A stretch of DNA of 64,000 nucleotides from positions 18,011-82,010 of the forward strand of contig CAJUGL010000001.1 of NCBI GenBank assembly GCA_910586515.1. The letters are read 5' to 3'. The DNA comes from an uncultured Acetatifactor sp. (GTDB lineage Bacteria; Bacillota; Clostridia; Lachnospirales; Lachnospiraceae). The notes under the pieces were generated by a model, which saw only the letters and a program-made list of their open reading frames with translations, did not search any database and was not told the DNA's origin. This document shows, one piece after another, positions 11,568 through 19,258 of this stretch (position 1 is the stretch's first letter; each line of letters starts with the position of its first letter). The translations under genes were made by a program, and so were the position numbers.

Positions 11568-12753
11568 CTTTTCCCCGCGCATGCGGGGGTGATCCTATTT
11601 CTTTTGCCACCTTTACAACATTCCTCTGCTTTTCCCCGCGCATGCGGGGGTGATCCTGAGCGAAAGTTCATTCTCTCTTTTTCTTCAGACTTTTCCCCGC
11701 GCATGCGGGGGTGATCCCACGCCAAAGGTCATGCAAGAAGTAATCAATAGCTTTTCCCCGCGCATGCGGGGGTGATCCCAGAGGTTGAACTATCAGATGC
11801 CGCAGGAACGTCTTTTCCCCGCGCATGCGGGGGTGATCCCACACCGCCCTTTGCATACCAGTCTATTCCCAACTTTTCCCCGCGCATGCGGGGGTGATCC
11901 TGTTTCTGTAGTGACAATTGCGAAAAACACAAGCTTTTCCCCGCGCATGCGGGGGTGATCCTTCTGTTGGAACTGCTCGCCCTTGCCAAGATAACTTTTC
12001 CCCGCGCATGCGGGGGTGATCCTGTGAAGTCAGCATTTCATTCCGTGAATTATCGCTTTTCCCCGCGCATGCGGGGGTGATCCCCACTCTGCCTTCTGGC
12101 ATACCTCCACCGAGTACTTTTCCCCGCGCATGCGGGGGTGATCCTCCGGCGACACAAAAATGACAGCAGGCGCAAACCTTTTCCCCGCGCATGCGGGGGT
12201 GATCCTAGGTAAAAAACAACCAGACCTTTTGGATAGCGCTTTTCCCCGCGCATGCGGGGGTGATCCCAATTTGATGGATACACTGTTATCACACCAGTTC
12301 TTTTCCCCGCGCATGCGGGGGTGATCCCGACTACTCAGCAGGTATTCAATCCCATTCCTCCTTTTCCCCGCGCATGCGGGGGTGATCCTAAGAATAAAGG
12401 AAATTAGCAAGGCGGCGGCACCTTTTCCCCGCGCATGCGGGGGTGATCCCATCATAGTCATCCTCAATCCATCTGGGAACAGCTTTTCCCCGCGCATGCG
12501 GGGGTGATCCTTGTGCGTGATATCATCTTTCACACCTCCTTTTCTTTTCCCCGCGCATGCGGGGGTGATCCCCCTCTCTTTAACTTTCTGCGGCTCCGTG
12601 TTTACTTTTCCCCGCGCATGCGGGGGTGATCCTATCAATTTTGAGTATTACTATAGTGAAGAAGACTTTTCCCCGCGCATGCGGGGGTGATCCCCAGCCA
12701 CGCTAGCGCGTGGTTGCTCGCCTGACCTTTTCCCCGCGCATGGGGGGTGATCC
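11568..12753 (+). CRISPR. Type I-E CRISPR array, 20 repeats and 19 spacers
   Basis: The 28-nt repeat runs CTTTTCCCCGCGC then ATGCGGGGGTGATCC, with the palindromic CCCCGCGCATGCGGGG stem expected of I-E repeats. Copies start at 11568 and then every 61 bp to 12727, giving 33-nt spacers throughout. Repeats 1-19 are identical; repeat 20 has lost one C in the stem (27 nt) and is the degenerate leader-distal copy. Every spacer begins with T (10) or C (9), so the first base is probably PAM-derived and the true spacer is 32 nt. Transcription should run rightward from the cas2e side. No two spacers are alike. No match of a spacer to the rest of the window was noticed, though only an alignment could exclude it. 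Confidence 0.98.
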
Positions 12754-13906
12754 CAGCGGTGGGGCTGCTGTGCTGGGGGCTCAGATTCTGGTCATCCGGA
12801 AGGAGCGTCCTACCATTCAGGCGCTTCAGGAAAACAGGGCGGCGGCTCTGGGACTCTGTAATGAAAATTTAGCCAATGCGCTGACCGTGAGGCTGTGCGG
12901 GCTTGTGGATGCCTTTCAGGAGAAGGTACTTGGCAGCCTGGACGGTTTTGAGAAGATTTCCCGTAAGTTTGCCATACAGAAAGCGGAGGAGGGGATTGGC
13001 GGGACGCTGATTCAGTATATGCAGAGTGTGGGCATGCTTTTCGCAGGCTTTTACCTGTATCAAAACGGAGAGATACAGTTGGGGGATGTGGTTATCCTGT
13101 ACCAGATGGCGGCATTGATCACCACCATGATTACCATGGTTTCCTCCATTTATGCCAGTCTGCAGAGCTGGATGGTGAGCTTTCACAGACTGCACGATAT
13201 CCTGGATCTGGAGGAGGAGCGGGACGCGCCGGAAGCCAGGGATATGGACTTTTCTGCCCAGGCAGATTGCGGAATCAAGGCTGAGCAGGTTAAATGCCGG
13301 TTGGGAGAGTTCACGATGTATGAGAATCTGAATCTGAGAATCGGGAAGAAGGGACTCTATGTCATGGCAGGAGAAAGCGGGAAAGGAAAAACCACCTTTT
13401 TCCGTATGCTGACAGGCATCTACCCCTATGAGTCAGGAAAAATCAGCCTGTTCGGACATAACGGGAAGGAATATACGCTGAAAAGCATCCGCCGCCAGAT
13501 TACCTACATGACCCAGGAAAACGCGTTGTTTCAGGGAACCGTCAGGGACAATATCTTATGGAGGAGCAGTGCTTCTGATTCCGAAATTCTTGCGCTTCTT
13601 GGGTGGCTTGGCCTGGAACAGTGGATTCTTGGCCTGGAAGAAGGGCTGGATACACTGCTTGACAACGGAGGAACCGGATTTTCAGGCGGTCAGCGCAAGA
13701 GCCTGCTTCTGGCCAGAGCACTGTTGGAGGAGTCGCCTGTCTACCTGCTGGACGAGGCTTTTGCAGGGGTAGACGCCAGACACTGCAGTCTGATCTGGGA
13801 GGAACTGGACAGAGTGGCGCATCGGGCGTTGGTCATCGTGATCACACATGACCAGTCCGTACTGGAGGAATGGAGAGAGACAGGGCGGCAGCTGCTGGCC
13901 ATATAA
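12754..13906 (+). pseudogene. ABC exporter fused TMD-ATPase, 5' part missing, adjoining the CRISPR array
   Basis: The frame comes straight out of the last repeat with no start codon or ribosome site of its own. What remains is the last membrane helices (LIQYMQSVGMLFAGFYLY; VVILYQMAALITTMITMV) and a whole ATPase: Walker A GESGKGKTTF, Q-loop TQEN, signature FSGGQ, Walker B VYLLDEAF and H-loop ITHD. About the first half of the membrane domain found in such exporters is absent. An apparent GTG start at 12710 lies in spacer 19 and is an array artefact. The array probably replaced or cut into the gene when the island arrived, or by later deletion. Expression of a working transporter is unlikely. 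Confidence 0.85.
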
Positions 13907-13930
13907 AGTAACGGTTCTGCCAGTGCGCCC
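13905..13930 (+). repeat. Copy 1 of a short dispersed repeat (AAAGTAACGGTTC)
   Basis: AAAGTAACGGTTC followed by TGCC starts at the stop codon of the ABC remnant. The same 13 bases followed by AGCC occur at 51147-51159, also in a gene-free patch. A broken gene and an intergenic gap are typical sites for small dispersed repeats. Confidence 0.4.
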
Positions 13931-13944
13931 AACTCAAATTTATG

Positions 13945-13972
13945 TTGACATTTCTGGAAAAAAGAGTAGAAT
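13945..13972 (+). promoter_or_regulatory. Strong sigma-A-type promoter for the structured leader
   Basis: TTGACA and TAGAAT are 16 bp apart. Transcription would begin near 13980 and produce the folded leader that ends in the terminator at 14105-14151. Confidence 0.75.
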
Positions 13973-13979
13973 GAAGTCT

Positions 13980-14104
13980 AATACTTTCCACAGGTTAATA
14001 GGCAGGGAACATCGGGGATAAGACGGTGGAAAAGAGCCGCCTAACCGAAGGCTGCCCTGAAATCAGGAAAATCTGACAAACAGTTTCAGCAGGATTTTTC
14101 ATAA
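13980..14104 (+). ncRNA. Structured leader RNA, riboswitch or attenuator candidate
   Basis: The region between a strong promoter and an intrinsic terminator can fold well: GGTGG/CCGCC around AAAAGAG, GGTTA with TAACC, CAGGG with CCCTG, and CCTG-aaat-CAGG. Some sequence (CAGGTTAATAGG near 13992, GGGAA, and AAATCAGGAAAATCTGAC near 14060) recalls pieces of cobalamin riboswitches, but the conserved middle and the GCCACTG box are not present. It may be a very divergent or different riboswitch, or a small RNA. The gene after the terminator is a GNAT acetyltransferase. Confidence 0.4.
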
Positions 14105-14151
14105 CAGGCCGGTGTCCGGGGGCAGATTGCTTCCGGAGCCGGCCTGTTTTT
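14105..14151 (+). terminator. Intrinsic terminator ending the structured leader
   Basis: CAGGCCGG and CCGGCCTG form an 8-bp stem, extended inside by TCCGG/CCGGA, followed by TTTTT. It lies before, not after, the acetyltransferase gene, so it could be a conditional terminator. Confidence 0.8.
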
Positions 14152-14261
14152 ATGGTATTTTGCGGGAACTAAGTACGTGGCGCGAAAAAACGATAAAAAG
14201 AATGCGGAAAAGTATAATGTTAAGAAAGGACGCCTGGAAAAACAGGCAGAGAGGAGAAGAG

Positions 14262-14816
14262 ATGAAACATTTAGGAAGCAGGACATTGGAAACGGACAGA
14301 TTGCTGCTCCGGGTCTTTGGGCCGGAGGATGCGGGTCCCATGTTCAGGAACTGGGCAGGTGATCCGGAAGTGACAAAGTATTTGACCTGGCCCACCCATT
14401 CGTCGGAGAAGGTGACAGCACAGATCATTTCTTCCTGGATAGAGAAAAATGATGAGCCGACTAATTATCAATGGGCAATCGTATGGAAGGAAACCATGGA
14501 GCCCATAGGAAGCATTTCCGTTGTGCACTGGAACGAAGAGATCTGTCAGGCGGAGGTGGGATATTGTATCGGAAGGCCCTGGTGGAGGCGGGGGATAACG
14601 ACGGAATGTTTTTCCGCGGTTATCCGCTTTCTGTTCCTGGAGGTTGGGGTGAACAGAATCCAGGCCCGGCATGACGTGAATAATCCTCACAGCGGAATGG
14701 TAATGGAGAAGTGCGGCCTGCGGCATGAGGGAATTCTGCGTCAGGCGGACAGGAATAATCAGGGCATCTGCGATATGAGCGTTTATGGAATCCTGCGCGG
14801 GGATTATGAGACATAA
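14262..14816 (+). CDS. GNAT-family N-acetyltransferase, RimJ/RimL type
   Basis: The 184-aa product has the RimJ/RimL-like layout: LETDRLLLRVFGPEDA at the N-terminus, AEVGYCIGRPWWRRGITTE for the acetyl-CoA loop region, and ARHDVNNPHSGMVMEKCGL followed by HEGILR near the C-terminus. These enzymes transfer acetyl from acetyl-CoA to amino groups of proteins or small molecules; the substrate here is unknown. GAGGAGAAGAG precedes the ATG. A TATAAT at 14213-14218 could give a second, terminator-independent start, but its -35 is weak. The nearest upstream element is the structured leader and terminator at 13980-14151. Confidence 0.88.
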   Translation: MKHLGSRTLETDRLLLRVFGPEDAGPMFRNWAGDPEVTKYLTWPTHSSEKVTAQIISSWIEKNDEPTNYQWAIVWKETMEPIGSISVVHWNEEICQAEVGYCIGRPWWRRGITTECFSAVIRFLFLEVGVNRIQARHDVNNPHSGMVMEKCGLRHEGILRQADRNNQGICDMSVYGILRGDYET

Positions 14817-14861
14817 GCCTGCGGGAACGAGGTAAGGGAAATCGAAAAGGAGAGGAACAAA

Positions 14862-15011
14862 ATGCAGGAGAAGGAGAATACAGAAGTAATTCAAAAGAAT
14901 TATGACCAGGCGCCGGAGGCGGAGTGGAAGAGTGCCATGTCTTCCCACATCATGTATGTGGGGGAAAAATCCCACAGGACTTGTTTACGGGAAGGGAATG
15001 TGTTAGAATGA
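14862..15011 (+). CDS. Short ORF, 49 aa, possibly a gene remnant
   Basis: An ATG with GGAGAGGAAC just upstream opens a 49-codon frame. The start EVIQKNYDQAPEAEWK resembles the extreme N-terminus of some class I SAM-dependent methyltransferases, but the rest does not continue into a methyltransferase core. It may be the remnant of a larger gene or a chance frame. The DUF362 gene follows after 44 bp. Confidence 0.35.
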   Translation: MQEKENTEVIQKNYDQAPEAEWKSAMSSHIMYVGEKSHRTCLREGNVLE

Positions 15012-15055
15012 CCTTGTTCCCGGCGGGAGTGCCGGAGAAAGGAAAGGTGGGTTAT

Positions 15056-15919
15056 ATGGGAAAAGCAAAGGTTTATTTTACAAAAGAAATTACCCCACAG
15101 GCCATGGTCAGAATGTATGAGGCCATGGGGGTGGAGCTGCCGGGAAAGGTGGCTGTAAAAGTTCACTCCGGCGAAGTGGGAAATCAGAATTTCCTGCGTC
15201 CGGATCTCATGAAGCCGGTGATCGACAGGGTCAGGGGTACCATTGTGGAGTGCAATACTGCGTATGAAGGCAAACGAAATACCACGCAGGCCCACAGGGA
15301 AACCATGAAGCTCCACGGTTGGGCGGATATTGCGGAAGTGGACATTCTGGATGCGGATGGGGAGATTGAGCTTTCCATTCCGGAAGGACAGAAGATACAG
15401 AAGAATTACGTGGGCAGGAATATAACACAATATGAATCCATGCTGGTGCTGTCTCATTTCAAGGGACATCCCATGGGCGGCTTCGGCGGAGCGCTGAAAA
15501 ATATTTCCATCGGACTGGCCTCTTCCCATGGAAAGGCGTACATTCACGGCGTAGGCGATGTGGATAAATTCTGGGATTCCGATCATGATTCCTTCCTGGA
15601 GGCCATGGCCGATGCCAGCAAGTCCATAACGGAGATGTTCGGGGACAGGATTGTGTATATCAATGTGATGAAAAATATGTCCGTGGACTGTGACTGCTGC
15701 GCGGTGGCGGAGGATCCGGCCATGGGAGATATCGGCATTCTGGCATCCCTGGATCCTGTGGCCCTGGATCAGGCCTGTCTTGATCTGGTTTATGCATCCA
15801 AAGACCCCGGAAGAGATCATCTGCTGGAGAGAATCGAGTCCAGAAACGGCGTTCACACTGTGGAAGCAGCAGCAAAAATCGGTGTGGGCAGCCGGGAATA
15901 TGAACTGATCGACTGCTGA
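15056..15919 (+). CDS. DUF362-domain protein
   Basis: The 287-aa product matches the DUF362 family: AVKVHSGEVGNQNFLRPDL near the N-terminus, ECNTAYEGKRNTT, SHFKGHPMGGFGGALKNIS in the middle, and a Cys-rich VDCDCCAVAEDP near residue 210. Members are soluble proteins often near ferredoxins or radical enzymes; no reaction is firmly established. No extra 4Fe-4S ferredoxin domain is fused here, unlike many relatives. GGAAAGGTGG lies 5 nt before the ATG at 15056; the longer frame from 14924 overlaps the short ORF upstream and is not needed. Confidence 0.85.
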   Translation: MGKAKVYFTKEITPQAMVRMYEAMGVELPGKVAVKVHSGEVGNQNFLRPDLMKPVIDRVRGTIVECNTAYEGKRNTTQAHRETMKLHGWADIAEVDILDADGEIELSIPEGQKIQKNYVGRNITQYESMLVLSHFKGHPMGGFGGALKNISIGLASSHGKAYIHGVGDVDKFWDSDHDSFLEAMADASKSITEMFGDRIVYINVMKNMSVDCDCCAVAEDPAMGDIGILASLDPVALDQACLDLVYASKDPGRDHLLERIESRNGVHTVEAAAKIGVGSREYELIDC

Positions 15920-15965
15920 GGCCGTATAAAGACAGCATAAGAAAATATATTATCGGAAAATGCGC

Positions 15966-16009
15966 AAAAATTCGGCGCTGCGGGCAGAATCATGCTCCGC
16001 AGCGCCGAA
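15966..16009 (-). terminator. Intrinsic terminator of the chemoreceptor gene
   Basis: On the minus strand a 13-bp stem (TTCGGCGCTGCGG with CCGCAGCGCCGAA) is followed by TTTTT. It lies 41 bp past the chemoreceptor stop. It may also stop transcripts arriving from DUF362 on the plus strand, though no T-tract exists in that direction. Confidence 0.75.
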
Positions 16010-16049
16010 CCGATATACCGATTAATTTCGGAAGGTTTCGGGAGAATTC

Positions 16050-18023
16050 TTATTCCGTTGACAGAGTAAACTGCTCTACCAACTGTTTCAGCCCTGCCGC
16101 CTCTGCGGAAAGCTGTTCACTGGCGGTTGCGCCTTCCTGGGCCGTGGAGCTGTTGTTTTGAACCACCACGGATATCTGATTGATCCCCTCGGACACCTGC
16201 CAGACCGCATCGGCCTGTTCGTTGGATACCGTTGCGATATTGTCAATGGAATTCACAACGGACTGTATGCTGTCCACCACTTCCAGAAGGATGGCGGCGG
16301 TTTCCTTCGCAATGCCGGAACCTTCATGTACTGCCACGGAGGAACGTTCGATGAGGGCGGAGGTATTCTTGGCGGCCTTGGCAGATTTTCCGGCCAGGGT
16401 GCGGACCTCTTCTGCCACTACGGCAAAGCCCTTGCCGGCCTCGCCTGCCCTGGCAGCTTCCACCGCCGCATTCAGGGCCAGAATGTTGGTCTGGAAGGCA
16501 ATGTCTTCTATGGTCTTCAGAATCTTTTCGATTTCGTTGGAGCAGACCTGGATCTTATCCATGGCATCCATCAGCTTCTGCATCTGCTGATTGCACTGAG
16601 AGACTTCCTCGCCTGCCCGGTGGGTCTGGGAGCGGACTTCCACAGCGCCTTCGGCGGTATTTTTTGCCTGGGAGGAAATCTCGGTAACCTGTGAAGCAAG
16701 TTCCTCCACTGCGCTGGCCTGCTCTACCGTTCCCTGGCTCAGGGCCTGGGCGCTTGAGGAGAGCTGGCTGCTGGCCGAAGCCACCTGATTTGAGGAAGCG
16801 TTTACCTGACGTATGATATGGCTCAGCTCTATCTTCATATGGCGCATGGAGAGCAGAATATTCCGGAAACTACCCACATATACGTCTTCCCGGCTGGTGT
16901 GGACATCCAGGTTCTGGCCTGCCAGCTGGGTCAGCAGATAACTGATATCATTGATGACTGTGCCCAGACCCTCTACCAAAGATGCGGTGGAGCGGGCCAG
17001 CATGCCGGTTTCGTCCCTGCTTGTGATTTTCGGCATGGGAGTATCCAAATCGCCTTCCACCAACAGCTGCATGCGTTTGGCGCATGCCTTCATGGGTTTG
17101 CTGATGCTGCCTGCCAACAGCAGGGCTACCACAATGGAGATCAGGATGCTGCCGATCATTACCATAATGTTAATGGCCATGCCCTTGTATGTAGTGGACA
17201 GATAATTTAACTGAGGGGCGGTGACGGCAATGCTCCATCCGTCCGTGCCGTTTACCGGCGCATAGGCCATAAACATTTTGCCGGACTGGCTGTCATAGCT
17301 TCCGAAACCGTTTTCCCCGCGGCGCATGGCGCTGTGAAGCTCCGCCAGATCCTTCAGGGAGGAATCGCTTCCCGCCTCCGCTTCAATATTCTGTACGGTA
17401 ATGGTATCCAGGGTGATGTCTGCGATGGTATCCCCTGATTTGTTGATCATGTAGGCCCTGCTGTTGTCTCCGATCTGGATGGAGGATACAATGTCATTAA
17501 GAAAGGTCTCGGGAGGAACGAAATACACCACGCCTGCAATGGCAGAACCATGGACTCCGTCGCTGTAGAGAGGAGCTGCTACCATGATGGACAGTTCCCC
17601 GGTGATCTTGCTGATCAGGGGCTCGGATACATAGATATTCCCCTGCATGGCCTGCTGTACATATTCCCGGTCGGAATAGTCCTTGCCGTCGAATATGCTG
17701 ATGCCGTCCGGGCCGATGATATTTCCTCTCTGGAAGTTATGCATGGAGCAGCGTTCATCAATGATGGATTTTTTCTCTTCCGGTGAGATTTCCGGATCGG
17801 ATAACTGGGGAATGCAGCCTGTATCCATGGCCACATTGCGGTAAGCGGTGAGTTCCTGCTCCACACGTTCCGCAGCCAGAACTGCGGTTTCGCTCATCAT
17901 GTGATCCACGGTGGTGATGGTGCTGCGGTAGTTGGGAATAATGCCGGAAATGCCTGCTGCAACCAGGGCTGTCACCACGGTTACAATGAGGCATAAGGTG
18001 ATTTTGGTGCGAATGCTTTTCAT
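16050..18023 (-). CDS. Methyl-accepting chemotaxis protein with dCache-type sensor
   Basis: This transmembrane chemoreceptor passes ligand signals to CheA/CheW. TM1 is near residues 8-30. A periplasmic-side dCache-like sensor covers about residues 35-280 ([20 protein letters not shown] and [17 protein letters not shown] are typical). TM2 lies near 285-308, then HAMP ([13 protein letters not shown]) and a long cytoplasmic methyl-accepting helical bundle with the hairpin tip [20 protein letters not shown]. Length is 657 aa. The ligand is unknown; dCache domains often bind amino acids or carboxylates. It has its own promoter at 18083-18112 and a terminator, so it is a single-gene unit. Confidence 0.95.
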   Translation of the reverse strand: MKSIRTKITLCLIVTVVTALVAAGISGIIPNYRSTITTVDHMMSETAVLAAERVEQELTAYRNVAMDTGCIPQLSDPEISPEEKKSIIDERCSMHNFQRGNIIGPDGISIFDGKDYSDREYVQQAMQGNIYVSEPLISKITGELSIMVAAPLYSDGVHGSAIAGVVYFVPPETFLNDIVSSIQIGDNSRAYMINKSGDTIADITLDTITVQNIEAEAGSDSSLKDLAELHSAMRRGENGFGSYDSQSGKMFMAYAPVNGTDGWSIAVTAPQLNYLSTTYKGMAINIMVMIGSILISIVVALLLAGSISKPMKACAKRMQLLVEGDLDTPMPKITSRDETGMLARSTASLVEGLGTVINDISYLLTQLAGQNLDVHTSREDVYVGSFRNILLSMRHMKIELSHIIRQVNASSNQVASASSQLSSSAQALSQGTVEQASAVEELASQVTEISSQAKNTAEGAVEVRSQTHRAGEEVSQCNQQMQKLMDAMDKIQVCSNEIEKILKTIEDIAFQTNILALNAAVEAARAGEAGKGFAVVAEEVRTLAGKSAKAAKNTSALIERSSVAVHEGSGIAKETAAILLEVVDSIQSVVNSIDNIATVSNEQADAVWQVSEGINQISVVVQNNSSTAQEGATASEQLSAEAAGLKQLVEQFTLSTE

Positions 18024-18082
18024 GTTGTCTTACCCTCGTTTGTATCAGTTGTTTTTGGTTTTAGAATAAACCATATATTGTT

Positions 18083-18112
18083 ATTATACGAGTGTGTACT
18101 TGCGTTTGTCAA
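18083..18112 (-). promoter_or_regulatory. Promoter of the chemoreceptor gene
   Basis: Read on the minus strand, TTGACA and TATAAT are 18 bp apart. Both boxes are perfect consensus. The leader to the ATG is about 50 nt. Confidence 0.8.
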
Positions 18113-18180
18113 CCCTTGGAGAATGCGGAAAATGGTAATTTTCAGAACGGTTAAGGAAAGATTTAGAAGGAGGCTTGATT

Positions 18181-19044
18181 ATGCATTTTGTCAATGCAAA
18201 AGGAATTTTGTCCCCGCAAAACGGGATGAATATATACAGGGGCTGCACTCACGGCTGCATTTACTGCGACAGCAGAAGTGTCTGCTATGGATTTACCCAT
18301 GCTTTTGAGGATGTGGAGGTGAAGCGGAATGCTCCGGAGCTGTTGGAAAGGGCGCTTCGCTCCAGGCGGAAGAAATGCATGATCGGAACCGGCGCCATGT
18401 GCGATCCCTATATGCACTGCGAGGAGACTCTGCAGATGACAAGAAAATGTTTGGAACTGATCGAAAGATACGGGTTTGGGGCTGCCATTCAGACCAAGTC
18501 CGACAGAATCCTTCGTGATCTGGATGTATTGAAGCGTATCAACGAAAAGACAAAATGTGTGGTGCAGATCACATTGACTACTTACGATGAAGAACTATGC
18601 AGAATTCTGGAGCCGAATGTATGCACCACCAAAAGGCGGGCGGAGGTTCTGGATATTCTGCGGGAGAACGGAATTCCTGCTGTGGTCTGGCTGTCTCCTG
18701 TTCTGCCTTTTCTGACGGACACGAAGGAGAATCTGGAGGGAATTCTTGGGTATTGTACCCGGGCAAAAGTGTATGGAATCATCTGCTTCGGCATGGGACT
18801 GACTCTGCGGGAAGGGGACAGGGAGTATTTCTACGGGGCGCTTGACAGGCATTTTCCGGGACTTCGGCAGAAATACCATCATAAATACGGCTATTCTTAT
18901 GAGTTGAAGAGCGACAGGCATGAGGCGCTTATGGAGATTTTACGGGATGTCTGCAGGCGGAACGGAATTGTTCATGAGGTAGATGCCTGCTTTCAATATT
19001 TGCATGAATTTCCGGAGAAATATGAACAATTAACATTTTTTTGA
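18181..19044 (+). CDS. Radical SAM protein, spore photoproduct lyase-like (SPL) family
   Basis: The [4Fe-4S] motif CxxxCxxC appears as RGCTHGCIYCDSR near residue 23, which is the radical SAM signature. The layout (MNIYRGCTHGC, MIGTGAMCDPYMHCEE, QTKSDRILRDLDVL, WLSPVLPF) is that of SPL-family radical SAM proteins of about 290 aa. The function of most of these non-sporulation members is unknown. The ATG at 18181 has AGAAGGAGG 7 nt upstream; a TTG two codons earlier (18175) is less likely. It is divergent from the chemoreceptor and not obviously in an operon. Confidence 0.9.
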   Translation: MHFVNAKGILSPQNGMNIYRGCTHGCIYCDSRSVCYGFTHAFEDVEVKRNAPELLERALRSRRKKCMIGTGAMCDPYMHCEETLQMTRKCLELIERYGFGAAIQTKSDRILRDLDVLKRINEKTKCVVQITLTTYDEELCRILEPNVCTTKRRAEVLDILRENGIPAVVWLSPVLPFLTDTKENLEGILGYCTRAKVYGIICFGMGLTLREGDREYFYGALDRHFPGLRQKYHHKYGYSYELKSDRHEALMEILRDVCRRNGIVHEVDACFQYLHEFPEKYEQLTFF

Positions 19045-19136
19045 AAACAATCCCTGTCCGTTTGCGCAGCAGACAATAGCAGGAATTATTGGGGAGTGGT
19101 TTTGTATATTTTTTCCCATTTTTTATGTATTTTTAA

Positions 19137-19165
19137 TTGCATTGAACAGAGGGGGTTATTATAAT
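19137..19165 (+). promoter_or_regulatory. Promoter of the ABC exporter pair
   Basis: TTGCAT and TATAAT are 17 bp apart, about 95 bp before the start codon of the first subunit. It would drive the broken gene and, by the ATGA overlap, the intact second subunit. Confidence 0.6.
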
Positions 19166-19258
19166 GTAAGAACGTGCTTCGCCGGAAAAATCCGGCATAT
19201 CGGTGCGGAAGAATCGGGGAAGCTTCGGGGGCGGTTCCCGGGAAGGAGAGAAATTGAT

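Noticed and set aside
12710..12754. GTG in spacer 19 as start of the ABC gene
   Set aside because: The codons lie in a spacer and the last repeat, with no ribosome site; the real gene start has been lost.
13985..14085. Cobalamin riboswitch
   Set aside because: Some pieces look similar, but the GGTG..A..CC core and the GCCACTG box are missing. Kept only as an unnamed structured leader.
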